Below are positions 1 through 11,054 of a stretch of 64,000 bases of DNA, in pieces. Below the pieces are notes generated by a model. The model saw nothing but the letters and a program-made list of their open reading frames with translations, did no database searches and was not told the origin of the DNA. Numbering within the stretch: position 1 is the stretch's first letter; each line of letters opens with the position of its first letter. This DNA comes from Chiridota heheva. Lineage: Eukaryota; Echinodermata; Holothuroidea; Apodida; Chiridotidae. The stretch spans positions 25,001-89,000 of the forward strand of contig JAIGNY010001695.1 of NCBI GenBank assembly GCA_020152595.1. Reading direction: 5' to 3'. The position numbers and the translations under genes were made by a program.

Positions 1-385
1 GGAGTGTACATGTGGATAAGATCCTGTAAGTGGGAGCAAGGTTGTGGACACATTTGAATGTTAACAGAAGAACTTTGAAGTTGATGCGCGATTTAATAGG
101 GAGCCAGTGTAAGTTGTGAGGGATTGGAGTTGCATGAGTGAATGGTTTACAACGTGTGACCATTCTTGCATCAGAGTTCTGTATGTGTTGCAGTTTAGTG
201 AGTTGAGAATCGGGGAGACCATATAACAAGCTATTATAGCTATCCAAGCGTGAGGAGAAATGCATGTACAAGCAATTCAGTTGCCTATTGATCCAGGTAG
301 TTATGGATTTTTCCAATCTTGTGTAGAGCATGAGAAGCTGCCCGGCAGATGTTATTAACATGTTGGTTCATATTCAAATTTTGAT
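1..385 (-). mobile_element. LINE fragment, CR1/L2-like reverse transcriptase C-terminal part
   Basis: Read on the minus strand, this edge of the window encodes the region just after the RT catalytic core of CR1/L2-type non-LTR retrotransposons. The visible order is NLNMNQHVNNICRAASHAL, then KIGKIHNYLDQ, then LDSYNSLLYGLPDSQLTKLQ, then THATPIPHNLHWLPIKSRI and FKVLLLTFKCVHNLAPTY. This matches the usual 'LDYCNSLLYGLP ... HWLPVKYRI ... LAPSYL' block of these elements. One in-frame stop is visible after YLDQ. The fragment starts near position 385 and runs off the left edge, so its length is unknown. It is a decayed, non-functional copy. Confidence 0.8.
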
Positions 386-1985
386 CAATCTTATCTTCTG
401 ATTGATCAATCAATCTTCTGATTGTTCAATCAATCTTATGATTGATCTTTGTATTGATAGATTGAAGAAAGTAACGCAAACATCAAGCAAATTACCCCAA
501 ACTTCACTCGTGGAGCGCCTTTAATTTGGGTTCTGCTACAGACTCGATGAAAACTGGGTGTGAATTTGGGCCATCTGGTCTAATATTGAGTTACATTTAT
601 TCTCAGCAGGAAAATTATGGCCTCCTGAATAATAGTAAAGGACCCGTTTGTTGCTTTACACATTTTTAGACATTAAATATATTCTGATTCATGACCACTA
701 TAATTGGCTAATCATGATCTACAAGTCTAAATTCTTCTGATTTCAAGATTCATAATCTATAAATTCCTATTGTTGCAAATTTTGGAATAAATTTGTTCTA
801 TTTTACCAAATTTGGACCAAAATATCTTGAATTTTTTGAAGCTGTAAATTAAAATATAAGAAGGAAAAATGAGCCATCAGTAGTTTTTGGACTGATAAAA
901 GTGTCAAAATTTCTGTTGTAGGTGGGATGTTCAACTTCACCTTATTGTTGGTACAAAATCGTTTGTATAATACTTAAAATTATCTCATTATAATTTTAAG
1001 GTCAGCAAAAAAGTGGGGAGGGGGAATGGGGCCTTAGCCCTGCAATCCTTAAAGACAAAATACAAAATACAAAAAACTTGACCAATATCCTTGACCTTTA
1101 ACAAGTTTTAAAAAGGAACTGCTGAGATGGAATTGACAAAATAATAACTTCCACAAAAAAACACAACTGCTGGGACAACGGTATCTAATACGAAACAGCA
1201 TAATTTATTACACACTTACACATTGCTTGAATAAATATTATTAATTAGGAAAGACCTTACTTAAATATTTAAAAATGTAAATACATTTCGTATAAAAAAA
1301 TGTGCATAGAAAATTAAAGTACTGATACATTTGAAGTAAAAATAGGCATTTTGTTGCTATAAATTCATCAAAACAGAACAATGTCGATTTTGGACACCGT
1401 TCACAAGAATAACTTACAAACCCTGAAAAGTAACTTCTTTTCCGAATTTCTAATTCGAGTGTTGTAGGTAAAGGGGCAGAATAAAGAAAAGAGTTGTTGA
1501 TGGATTTATTAGATATACAATAAGTATGATAGAAATCGGTGGGCAGTATTATTAGATATACAATAAGTATGATAGAAATCGGTGGGCAGTAACGAAAGGC
1601 AGTATATGTACTCTATGCAATGGATGAAATCTATCATTTCTTTTTTACGATCAGTAAACCCTTAGGGGAGGGGGGTAAATTCTTTTTTACACTAACAAAA
1701 AAAAAAATATTCCACATCCAGGGCCCTCATAGCATCAAAAATTTTGAAAAGCAAAAAAAAAGGTCATCTGCCCAAAATCGCAGAACAAGTGCCATAAAAT
1801 GTATTTTTCAATCTGTTTGGTACAGTTTTTGTCTTTGATGGAAGTTTTACCGACCTGAAAAAGAAAAAGAGCAAGCGGAGGATAAGCCACTCACTACTCA
1901 GAGACACATAATCAGGGGAAAGAGTGTTGCTCTGCTCTCGGAAGAAAACATTTTGGAAGACTTTATCAGAAGTTATGTTCCCCTT
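386..1985. other. AT-rich non-coding stretch
   Basis: No convincing coding sequence is seen here. The only clear structure is a perfect short direct duplication near 1,508-1,591, with a period of 43 bp and the shared core GATAGAAATCGGTGGGCAGT. The small open frames around 1,620 and 1,924 are low-complexity and have no recognisable family. Confidence 0.6.
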
Positions 1986-1989
1986 TCCA

Positions 1990-3140
1990 CGTACATTTAC
2001 ATTACTACTTTGTTCTGCACTATGTAATGGTTTCTACAGAAGTCTAATTGCAATACCTCTCTATAAAAAATATGTTAAAAACATATTTACTTCAAATCTA
2101 AAGTTGTTCATTTTCAATAGACTAATTTATTTCTTACTTTATCAAATAATTTTTTTCAAGCTTTCTGATTTTTGTGTATAGATTTTTCTACAGATAAAAT
2201 CTATGTAATAACAAGCACATAAGGAAAGGCTCACAATTCCAACTGCCCAGCCTTGGCCAGTGATGCACAGTTTTGTATATATGTACTGGAGCATGACATC
2301 ACTGGCCATGTCTGGGCAGTTGGAATTGTGAGCCTTTCCTTATGATGTGTAATTTAAGTTACATATGTACAAAGGTCTCTATAAAAATAAAAATATTGAT
2401 AAAACCACATTAAATTTAAATCTTGACGTGTCTACTTTTACATTTTTAGTTGACTAATTTACTTCTTACTTTATAAAACTATTTAAAAAGCTTTTTATTC
2501 TTTTTCTTTCAGGAATTTTCTAAAGATAAAATTGATAAAGTAAGCACATTGCGCTGCATAAATTAAGTTGTGTATCTCTATAAAAAAATATATATATAAT
2601 AAATAACTTTTACTTCAAATTTAAACTTATATATTATTAAATCTTTAGTAGACTAATTTACTTCTTACTTCATAAAACTATCTGTAAAGCTTTCTGATTT
2701 TTTCTCCAGTACTTTCAAGAGATAAATTTATGAAGTAGCCACAAACATATTGTGCTGTATAAATGAAGCTGTGCATGTTCACAGCTCTCTATCTGAAAAT
2801 AGATCAAATAACATTTACTTTACAAATCTAAAATTGTTCATTATTAATTTTTCAATAAACTAATTTACTTCTTACTTCATAAAACAAGTAGTCAGCCACA
2901 AGCTCATTAAGCTGTATAAATTAAGCAGTGCATATACACAACTCTCTATCTGAAAATAGATCAAATCACATTTACTTTCCAAATCTAAACTTGTTCATTA
3001 TTAATTTTTCAATAGACTAATTTACTTCTTACTTCATCAAACTATGTAATGCTTTCTCATTTTTTCAAGTACTTTCTAGAGATAAATCTATAAAGTAGCT
3101 ACAAGCACATTGTGCTGTGTAATATAAGTTGTGCATACAC
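1990..3140. repeat. Degenerate ~200-bp tandem array
   Basis: A unit containing ACTAATTTACTTCTTACTTC recurs near 2,118, 2,451, 2,650, 2,857 and 3,015. Each copy is preceded by a 'caaatctaaa..ttgttcatt' block and followed by a 'gata..atctat..gta..acaagcacat' block. Spacing is about 160-207 bp. The first gap is 333 bp because a foldback element of about 126 bp sits inside that unit. Copies are well diverged, so the array is old. Confidence 0.75.
2219..2344. mobile_element. Foldback (MITE-like) palindromic element
   Basis: Left arm 2,219-2,265 and right arm 2,297-2,343 are inverted copies with only a few mismatches. The arms contain AAGGAAAGGCTCACAATTCC and its reverse complement, around a loop of about 31 bp. 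It interrupts one unit of the surrounding ~200-bp array: the 'caagcacat' on its left and the 'gtgtaatttaagtt' on its right are contiguous in other units. That supports insertion of a discrete non-autonomous element. It has no coding capacity, and the target duplication is not clear. Confidence 0.75.
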
Positions 3141-3289
3141 ACTGCATAGTGTAATACAGTATATGAATGACTAAATTTATCACATTAATTAAATGAATGA
3201 ATAAATTCCACATTATTCACATGGTGCTACACCATTGCTATGTACAATGTACAAGGAATATAAAACACTTTGGTTTTGTTTCTGTGTTT

Positions 3290-3536
3290 GGAGATATTTG
3301 GTAGAGTGTATGACTAAGATACCGGAGGTCACAGGTTCAACTAGTGATTGATTTTTCACAGCCTCGCAGACACATACCTTTTTGTTACCATAACTATTTG
3401 TTACCCCCTTTTTGACTTTAGGTTGTCAGTTCTGTATTCTTATTTTTGTTTTTGTATCCAATTTCCTTGTATGTAAAGCGCTTTTGAATGTTTTTACAAA
3501 ATTAGCGCTATATAAATTTATGTATTATTATTATTT
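3290..3536 (+). mobile_element. tRNA-derived SINE with LINE-type 3' tail
   Basis: The head resembles a tRNA with polymerase III boxes: an A-box-like ttggtagagtgtatgact and a B-box-like AGGTTCAACTAG. The 3' part has two 'agcgc' motifs (aaagcgctttt and ttagcgctatataaat) and ends in an ATT microsatellite. This is the typical 3' tail shared by L2-like LINEs and their SINEs. The head resembles that of the element at 59,945-60,190, but the bodies differ. Confidence 0.6.
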
Positions 3537-3539
3537 ACC

Positions 3540-4258
3540 CCCTGTAGAATCTTGATGAAGCCATGCACCTATAATGCATTACACACAGTCCCCTATATAG
3601 TAAGAAGATCAATCCTTGCATAAGGACAGTGAATAACAAAATGCACTTAAAATGCATTACACATGTTCCCTCTAGGCAAGAAACAATGGCATAAGTACTA
3701 TGATAGTCTCTTTAACACTACCATGTATTTCTTTGTTAGATAATTGCACCCCAGGGTATGGTGCATGTGCAGAACTGAGTAGTACTGACTGGTACTTTTC
3801 CGCTCTTCTGTTGCATGCGTCATATCCAGGGTTCAGACCGGGCGTGGCAGATATCACACGTGGTATCACGGCCACGAGGTTCGGTCTGTCTGCTTTTGGT
3901 CTCGGTTGTGCTAAGATGTGTGTTAGAGTGTGCAATGTGAGGTGGATTGTGACTTAGTCACTTCTTGTACATATTTGTAAATAAATGCACTTAGTTTAGC
4001 TATACACACATTTGAAGTCAGTTCTCATCTCTTTCCCAGTGTGTTTTGTTTTCAAGCAATTCTCTTCCACAAGTTTTTCTTAGGTTCCTTAGCACCCCGA
4101 GCAAGGCATTACAGTACAGCTATAATAGCCAATGCACTTAATATATATTACACATGGTCCAGTCTGTGCAGTGACCAAATCTAGTTTCGTCTGCTATCCC
4201 TGGCATATGCCTAGTGGATGGAATTCTTCTAAAGGCTGCAGTTGGTTTTGGAAGCCCT
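3540..4258. other. Non-coding stretch with short repeated blocks
   Basis: The motif 'aatgcattacacacag/acatg' recurs near 3,575, 3,650 and 4,140. A sequence between about 3,735 and 4,114 contains an AATAAA at 3,980 followed by a T-rich stretch and looks transcribed or LTR-like, but no terminal duplication was found. The overlapping open frames on both strands near 3,700-3,950 match no family I recognise. Confidence 0.4.
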
Positions 4259-4309
4259 TCATTCAATGAGTTTGGGGAGTTTTTCATACAGTGTCTCTCC
4301 TATCTCTTT
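4259..4309 (-). CDS. Candidate terminal coding exon (possibly TNFR-like gene)
   Basis: On the minus strand a polypyrimidine stretch and tgcag acceptor precede a short open frame, KEIGETLYEKLPKLIE, that ends in TGA. The peptide is amphipathic and resembles a final helix of the kind that closes a death domain. It lies downstream of the TNFR-like exons on the same strand. It reads in phase 0, while the last upstream candidate exon (9,484-9,552) ends in phase 1, so at least one intermediate exon is needed and I could not find it. Entering in phase 1 gives a stop after eight codons. Assignment to the TNFR-like gene is a guess. Confidence 0.25.
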   Translation of the reverse strand, partial: KEIGETLYEKLPKLIE

Positions 4310-4430
4310 CTGCACAGAAAAAAAGAATAATATTTAAATATTTATGAAACATACAAATATACATTTAACTACCTCAACCAAACCCCTTGCTTCATTCAGG
4401 AAGGGAGCATGGTGTCACTGACCAAAAGGC

Positions 4431-4670
4431 GCATGGTGGTGGAGGCAGCGAGTGGCGTGGTGGAGGCAGCGAGGGGCATGGTGGAGGCAGCGAGGAGCGT
4501 GGTGGAGGCAGCGAGGGGCGTGGTGGAGGCAGCGAGGGGCGCGGTGGAGGCAGCAAGGGGAGTGGTGGAGGCAGCGAGGGGAGTGGTGGAGGCAGCGAGG
4601 GGCGTGATGGAGGCAGCAAGGGGCGTGGTGGAGGCAACGAGGGGCATGGTGGAGGTAACGAAGGGCATGG
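4431..4670. repeat. 21-bp GC-rich minisatellite
   Basis: About 11 tandem copies of a unit close to GGTGGAGGCAGCGAGGGGCG occur here. Because 21 is divisible by three, all frames stay open on both strands and give repetitive pseudo-proteins such as GGGSEGR. The even openness in several frames shows a repeat effect and gives no support for coding. Confidence 0.9.
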
Positions 4671-5019
4671 TGAAGCACTCTCTGAAAAAGTGAAGCTATG
4701 GGTCTTCAACAATGTTATTACATCACAACACTTTTTTCTTTGATATTGATTTTTGTAAATGAAATATTGTTAAGGAAAAAAAATATTTTCAATTAATAGA
4801 ACTTTAAAGTTTTCAACAAATTTTCAAAAATAACATTTACTGTTTTCCATTCCGGGTAATTAATCTCTATAGTAAATACATAGAAATTGAAAGTACCTTG
4901 ATGACATCACATTATAGATTGAAATCTTTATACACAACTTACTTTTAAAGGTCTATGGACATTTAGCAATTTCTATATTGATTTATATGATATTAAAATC
5001 TGTGCAGATCAGCTTTTGA

Positions 5020-5420
5020 ATTTTGAGTTAAGGCTGATCAAACATTGATTGATTTTTGCTAAATATGGAATGATTAATTCAGAGTCAAGCATGTCCATCT
5101 TATATGAAAGAGGACTTCAAAAGAAATAAAATGGTGAAGAAAGCTTTCAAAAATCGTACTCTGATAAGGAAATATCTAAGTTTAAAGATTGGTACCATTT
5201 TAGAAATAAATGAAATCAGACTAGTTGTGATGTCATAGCCTCAGATTCCTCAAAGTATTTGTATTCTATCATATTTTGTCCTGTGATTTTGTGGCATAAA
5301 AACCATGAAATATGTTAAAAAAGTAGTAAAACTGAATCTAGGAAGGGTATTTATAATAGACCACCTGAAGATAGTTTGAGGGAAAATATTTTAAATAGTT
5401 AATTAAACTAGAACTGTCGG
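5020..5420 (+). repeat. Dispersed repeat family A, copy 1
   Basis: This shares a block with five other places in the window. Its core is 'aagcatgtccatcttatatgaaagaggacttcaaaag', then 'aaaatggtgaagaaag', then a purine-rich stretch and 'agttgtgatgtcat'. Related copies are near 8,400-8,660 (-), 11,060-11,180 (+), 11,940-12,200 (-), 20,170-20,480 (+) and 59,640-59,850 (-). No protein is encoded. It is probably a non-autonomous transposon. Confidence 0.7.
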
Positions 5421-5879
5421 AAGGACAGTATGCTCAACTATTCAAAGCTAGTATAAAGAATGAGCTTATTGAGATAAGTATATACAGAAATAGGGAAGCA
5501 GGGGCAGATGATTTCAAATAACTTGAGCTTTGAAAGATGCACTTACATTTTCATTTGCACTACAAGCTTCAAAATAGCTTTAGAGTTTTCCCAGATATTT
5601 TAAGACAAAAAAGCTCAAGTAACTCAGAAAACATGTAAAACCTAGCAGTCTTTATAAGTACAACACCTCTTTTAGTTCTATCAATTGAATAACAAAGAAA
5701 GGAGAGGCCCTGACTGACAAATATCAATGAAAGAATGCCATTCAACCCCCTTTCCAACCTGTACCCTCCCCAAGCCCCTACACATTTCCAGAACTACATC
5801 CTGGATTGTAATACAGGTTCCAATTTAAGAAATTATGTGTGTCAAGCAAAGTCAAGCAGCATGCATTCAATAACATTTC

Positions 5880-6310
5880 CCTGACAAACTAGACATTGGC
5901 GATACAAATCCCCTCACCGCTAATAATGCATATTCCAGACTGTCCTACATTCCATCCCAACCTGTCACAAATCTATACTCCATGCAATCACACCTGAAAA
6001 CCAGATACTGTATGTCATTCTACCACTTGCATGACCCAAATGCCATCACAACTGAAATCCAGATGCAACCCACCACATGCCATTTCGCCCTGTCCCACAT
6101 GTCGACCCACCCTGTCCCACAAGTTGACCCACACTGTTCCACATGCCAACCCATTCTGTTCCACATGCCAACCCATCCTGTTCCACATGCCAACCCACTG
6201 TTCTACATGGGAATCCACCCTGTCTAACATGCCAACACATCCTGACCAACATCCCACCACACCCTGCCCTACATACAATTCCACCTTGTCCCACATAACA
6301 TCATCCTAAT
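5880..6310. repeat. CCAACC/CACATG-rich minisatellite element, copy 1
   Basis: A leader containing 'gcgatacaaatcccctcacc' precedes degenerate ~18-20 bp repeats such as CCAACCCATCCTGTTCCACA. The same leader plus the same style of repeat occurs at 28,820-29,480, so both are copies of one dispersed element with an internal minisatellite. The open frames in it are repeat artefacts. Confidence 0.75.
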
Positions 6311-6539
6311 TCCTTCAGCTACTTTATCATCATGTCATCTTCTATCCCACATTCTGTTTATTGTTTGTATTTCTAAAACCCTAATTTACCTTGGCATTCT
6401 TTAGAAGGAGGAAACCTTTATTTGCTTCTTTATTCATGGAAAGACAAACATTTTGATTGCTATTCATGTCAGGAATGTCAATATTATAACAAAACTAGAA
6501 ATGTGAAGTTAGTAAGTCATAAGCCATATATTTTTGATC

Positions 6540-8340
6540 TCAGGTCAAATATATTGCAGCAAATGCACACTTTACTCCACCATTAAGTGTGATAAATGCT
6601 CTTCACATATACTGTATGATCATTTGTTTAAGCAAAATTATCATACCACTTGAATTCAAGAGATACCACATATACAAATATTTGTCCATTGCTATCCAAT
6701 TAGGCTAATTATTATGCACACACAATCCCACAATCATGCTCAACCGAACAGTACCAATGCCCTCTACTCCTGTAACAAGTACTAAGTTATTATCTGAGGT
6801 TAAATATTTTATGCAAGTCTATTGTTATGCAAATAACCTAATTAACTATGAACATTACACCTAACAATTAAGTGTAGACAATGCTCTTCACATATATGAT
6901 CATTTGTGTAAACAAAATCCACATATCCACTTTAATTTCAGATATCATAGAACAAATATTTTCATTGTTATGCAAATAAGCTTATTAGTATTCACACACA
7001 ACGCCCAATCATGCACATTTAAACAGTACCCATGTCCTCTACCCCTGTACCAAGTTACATGAATGTTCATAACTTAAGTTATGCGCTCTAATTGTTAAAC
7101 ATTTTGTATGAAAGTATATTGTTATGCAAATAACCTAATTAATATGCACACTTCACCTCAACATGAAGTGTAGACAATGCTCTTCACATATATGATCATT
7201 TCTGCAAACAAAATTTCCACTCCCACTTTAATTTAAGAGATATCATAGATACCAATATTTTCATTGTTATGCAAATAAGCTAATTAGTATTCACACAACC
7301 CCAAATCATGCTCATTTAAACAGTACCCATGTCCTCTACCCTGTAACAAGTCATTAGTTATTAGATTAATATTTTATGTGAAGTCTATTGTTATGCAAAT
7401 AACCTAATTAATATGCACATTACACCTCACCATTAAGTGCAGACAATGGTCTTCACATATATGATCATTTGTGTAAACAAAATCCCCACTCCCACTTTAA
7501 TTTAAAGATATCATAGATACAAATATTTTCATTGTTATGCAAATAAGCTAATTAGTATGTACACACAACCCCCAATCATGCTAATTTGAACAGTGCCCAT
7601 GTCTTCTACCCCTGTGCCAAGTTACATGATTGTACATCATTCATAACTTAAGTTATGCACTCATGAATGTTAAACATTTTGTATGAAAGTATATTGTTAT
7701 GCAAATAACCTAATTAATATGCACACTTCACCTCAACATTAAGTGTAGACAATGCTCTTCACATATATGATCATTTCTGCAAACAAAATTCCTACTCCCA
7801 CTTTAATTTAAGAGATATCATAGATACAAATATTTTCATTGTTATGCAAATAAGTTAATTAGTATGCACACACAACCCCTTAATCATGCTCACTTGAATA
7901 GTACCTCTATGCCAAGTTGGTTACATGAATGTACACCAATCATAACTTGTCTTATGAAAATTTGACTAAAAACTTTAACGAAAACTTTAACCTGACAACT
8001 ATTTTCATTGTTATGCAAATAAGGTAATTATTATGCACATGCAACCCTCCAATTATGCTCATTTGATCAGTGCCCATGTCATCTACCCTTATGCCATGTC
8101 CCATGAATGTACACCATTCATAAGTTATGAAACCTTTAACCAAAAACTTTAATCAAAACTTTAACCTGACAAATATTTTCATTGTTATGCAAATAGGATA
8201 ATTAATATGCACATGCAACCCTCCAATCATGCTCATTTGATCAGTACCCATGTCATCTACCCCTATGCCAAGTCACATGATTGTACACCATTCATAACTT
8301 ATGTTATGAAAACTTTAACCAAAACTTTAACCGATGCCAA
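6540..8340. repeat. ~170-310 bp diverged satellite array
   Basis: Units share TTGTTATGCAAATAACCTAA, 'acaatgctcttcacatatatgatcattt', 'agatatcatagatacaaatattttcattgttatgcaaataagctaatta' and 'atcatgctcatttgaacagtacccatgtcctctacc'. The last-but-one block recurs near 6,963, 7,263, 7,531, 7,839, 8,008 and 8,179. The first units are therefore about 270-310 bp and the last two about 170 bp, which shows a shortened higher-order form at the right end. No gene is present. Confidence 0.85.
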
Positions 8341-8399
8341 TCAATGCCAATGCCGGGGTAGTAGAATAGCTCTACTATTCCTCAAATAGTCGAGCTAAA

Positions 8400-8660
8400 A
8401 ATTCAATAAACTTTCTTTAACATTAATAATTGTTAAAAATGTGTAGATAAAGATGCCAACTTTCCATAGTAGACTTACCAGTCATTTCTACACAGATAAG
8501 ACAAGAGCTTTAAACTTTAATATCTCCTTAACGGAATAAGATTTTGCAATGCTTTCTTCACCCTTTTGTTTCTTTTGAAGTCCTCTTTCATAAAGATGGA
8601 CATGCTTGACCCCTGAACTAATCTTTCAAGTCATTTTAGTCTCTACAAGTCCATAGAACT
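8400..8660 (-). repeat. Dispersed repeat family A, copy 2
   Basis: This is inverted relative to the copy at 5,020. It shows 'cttcacccttttgtttcttttgaagtcctctttcataaagatggacatgcttgac' in the order expected for the reverse complement. It lies directly after the satellite array. Confidence 0.7.
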
Positions 8661-8764
8661 ATATGATGATACACAGTTAGCACAATGCCTACTCAGAGCC
8701 CTTTAAATTGGAAACTCAAAGCTGCAGGTAACACATGGCACACAAGCCATACTATTCACACTGT

Positions 8765-8916
8765 TCCAATCTCTGATGCTGAGCACCAAGCGAGATGGCA
8801 GCAGGTCCCATTTTCAAAGTCTTTGGTACGATTCCAATGGGGATGCTCCGATCTCATATGTTGAGCACCAAGCAATAGGACAACAGATCCCATTTAAAAA
8901 CTCTCTGGTATGATGA
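8765..8916. repeat. Imperfect ~70-bp direct repeat pair
   Basis: Two copies start near 8,765 and 8,848. Each contains 'tgagcaccaagc', 'caggtcccattt' or a close variant, and 'ctctggtatgat' or 'ctttggtacgat'. They are about 75-80% alike by eye. They look like a decayed dispersed element. Confidence 0.55.
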
Positions 8917-9073
8917 ACTAGCTGCCAAAGAAACCCAGAATAATAGGTTTACTTACTTAAAGATGTCACAAAATTTGTATTACAATTTGCATTTGATCAA
9001 AGCCTTAACATTCACTCTTTAAGAAAAAGCTAAGATCCTTTTAAACAAATAATAATGCATTGATATTAATGCA

Positions 9074-9156
9074 TGGATGGGGGTGGGAGTGGGGTGGGAT
9101 GGCTAGGGTGGGTGGATGGGGGTGGGAGTGGGGTGGGATGGCTAGGGTGGGTGGAT
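9074..9156. repeat. 41-bp G-rich tandem duplication
   Basis: Two essentially identical 41-bp copies of a G-rich block contain GGTGGGAGTGGGGTGGGATG. The many GGG runs could form a G-quadruplex on the plus strand. No gene is present between 8,920 and 9,480 apart from this. Confidence 0.85.
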
Positions 9157-9483
9157 GTTGTAAAAAATGTTGTAAAATGTTCAATTGTTAACCAATTTTG
9201 ATGAATCTTTTGGCTATTTTGATTGTTTTTATTTTTAGCATATTTTTTCCAATTGAGTTTACGCTCTTGCTAGCAATGGGTGGTTGCCATAGGGGCAAGG
9301 GGGTGCATTTGCCCCCAAAGATTTGCTATTCATTGTTTTTTGTATTGAATTATATGTATAATTAAAAACATGTCCAGCCCCTCCCCCTTCCTCCCCTGGC
9401 CCCCAATCATGATTTGTCATTCAAACTAAAATCTCTTACAGCTGCCAGTGTTGCCACCTGTTCATAGCAGGTAACTTTCTTAC

Positions 9484-9552
9484 CTCTATGCTGCTGTTGT
9501 GATACTACAGTGGTCAATGGCACCTCCTCAGGAAGTCTTTGTGGTGGCAAAC
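9484..9552 (-). CDS. TNFR-like gene, candidate cytoplasmic exon 8
   Basis: This minus-strand exon of 69 nt runs from an 'accag' acceptor to an AG|GTAAGA donor. It enters and leaves in phase 1, which fits the preceding candidate exon at 10,963-11,004. The encoded peptide is GLPPQRLPEEVPLTTVVSQQ followed by QHR. It is proline- and acid-rich, as expected for a juxtamembrane cytoplasmic linker. The acceptor lacks a strong pyrimidine tract, and that is the main doubt. No death domain or TRAF-binding motif is visible in this exon. Confidence 0.5.
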
Positions 9553-9627
9553 CTGGTTTTCATTGGTGTGCAAGTACATGTTGGACAATCTGAGAAGTGT
9601 GAAGAAAATAACACTGATAACATGAAA

Positions 9628-9905
9628 CACTGGCAATGGCTCAGTGGTTAAGGAGTCATGCTCATATTTGAAAGATACCGTGTTTGATTCCCACCGCGAG
9701 CGTTACATTGCGTCCTTGAGCAAGGCACTTTATTCTACTTCCATCAGTCCACTCAGCTGTAAATGAGTACCAGCACTGCTGGGGAGTTAGCCTGCGATGA
9801 CCTGGCGGAGGGAGTCATGTACTCTCTTCCACTTGCGCCATTGAAACCGGGGATAAGCACTGGCCCTATGAGCCTAATGGCTCGGATGGATTTAAGTTTT
9901 AACTT
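9628..9905 (+). mobile_element. tRNA-derived SINE family 1, full-length copy
   Basis: The head carries an A box (TGGCTCAGTGGTTAAGGAG) and a B-box-like GTTTGATTCCC. The body contains 'ccttgagcaaggcactttattctact' and 'cagcactgctggggagttagcctgcgatg'. The tail is 'aaaccggggataagca..ggccctatgagcctaatggctcggatggatttaag'. Related copies are at 13,826, 20,575, 26,978, 27,960, 28,325 and 63,428. It lies in an intron of the TNFR-like gene, in the opposite orientation to the gene. Confidence 0.9.
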
Positions 9906-9989
9906 AACATGAAACACCAGCAAGTAATTTGATCATCAAGATCTATGACAGCATAATGGTTGGTTGAAAGAGTTTATGAGCAGACCAGT

Positions 9990-10320
9990 TTTTAAATCTT
10001 TTTAAATAACACTTTTAGTTTTGATGTTATGGCCATTTAAAGTTCGATCACATTTTAATTCATGCATAATCTGTGATGTGTTACGGCATGCAACAACATC
10101 GGTGTCACTGCATGCAACTCATCAACAGCTCAAAACATTTATTTACTTCTTTTGATTTCTATCTGAAACTTCAATCATTGAAAATAGTTCAAATTTGCTT
10201 GAATTTGATTGTGGGGTATGGAAAAAGAGCCACCAACTTTTGGTCAGAAATTGTTGTACTCCTTCAGAGGAAATATGCTGGGCAATCAAATCAAAATGGA
10301 TTTACATAAGAAAACACACG
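9990..10320 (+). repeat. Dispersed repeat family B, copy 1
   Basis: This shares 'catttt.attcatgca.aa.ctgtg.tgt', 'aacttttggtca.aa.ttg' and '.atttaca.aagaaaac' in the same order with 34,060-34,420, as diverged direct copies. No protein family is recognised in the short open frames. Confidence 0.5.
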
Positions 10321-10962
10321 CACTGTATATATACACTGCATTAAACCCATGTAGGGTGCATGAGTGTGGAGAGCTGTAGCTTTAACCGTTCTGCCACGGA
10401 GGTCGCTGTTTAAATGCTTTTTTCAATTAAGCTGTCTGAGTGAGATGATTGACAGCTTTTTCAACCAATCACCGCATAAATTTGCCTAGCAACAAATTCT
10501 GCATAGCTAAGTGGGGCTAACATCTCACATGGTACTGATACAGTACAACTAGCTACTGGTGTGCGCTCATGTAGTCAATGCAATTTACTGTACAAAACAA
10601 AATTCTGCACACACAGATTGAGTGACGGCAAAATGGTGAACAAAAATTGCACTTACCCGCTGCGGGCTATGCAAATCTGATTGCTGTTACGCAGAACACT
10701 TCGCAAACTGAATCTTGTTTATCCCTTTTGCTAAAAACTTTTGTTAAAAATTTTGCTAAAAAGTGAGAAGTGCCATAAATGGACCAAAGCTAAATGCCAA
10801 TGCATTGATCATACATGATTGCAGATTTGAGGTTTGTTTTCCCCACCTAGTTACCGCGTTGCTATGGTGGGTGTGGCTTATTTCGTAACTCAGAGATGTT
10901 AACTGAAATTTACATTATTACTGGCAGATTTGCATGCAATTAAGTAATCATAATAATCTCAC

Positions 10963-11004
10963 CAAGATGAGGTCCATGTCTTCTGTGTGTACACACTTGA
11001 AATC
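10963..11004 (-). CDS. TNFR-like gene, candidate juxtamembrane exon 7
   Basis: This is a 42-nt minus-strand exon bounded by an excellent acceptor (a run of about ten T, then cgtcag) and a TTG|GTGAGA donor. It enters and leaves in phase 1, matching the transmembrane exon upstream and the 9,484-9,552 exon downstream. The peptide after the membrane is basic, RFQVCTHRRHGPHL, and directly extends the YLKK stop-transfer sequence. A basic stretch at this place is expected for a type I receptor. The exon is very short, so the call rests on splice sites and phase. Confidence 0.6.
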
Positions 11005-11054
11005 CTGACGAAAAAAAAATAATAAAGACTACCGTTAGACATGCAGGGCTTGAA

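Noticed and set aside
3735..4114. Solo LTR with TG...CA-like ends and an AATAAA
   Set aside because: No target-site duplication, no second copy in the window and no adjacent primer-binding site could be found.
4387..4743. Overlapping Gly/Ser-, Pro- and Ala-rich open frames on both strands
   Set aside because: They arise from a 21-bp minisatellite, which keeps all frames open. Coding in one frame would not leave several frames equally open.
8690..8935. Extra cytoplasmic exon of the TNFR-like gene (good tttggcag acceptor and 22 open codons)
   Set aside because: The sequence is part of an imperfect dispersed repeat duplicated within the same 150 bp, and it has no donor before the stop.
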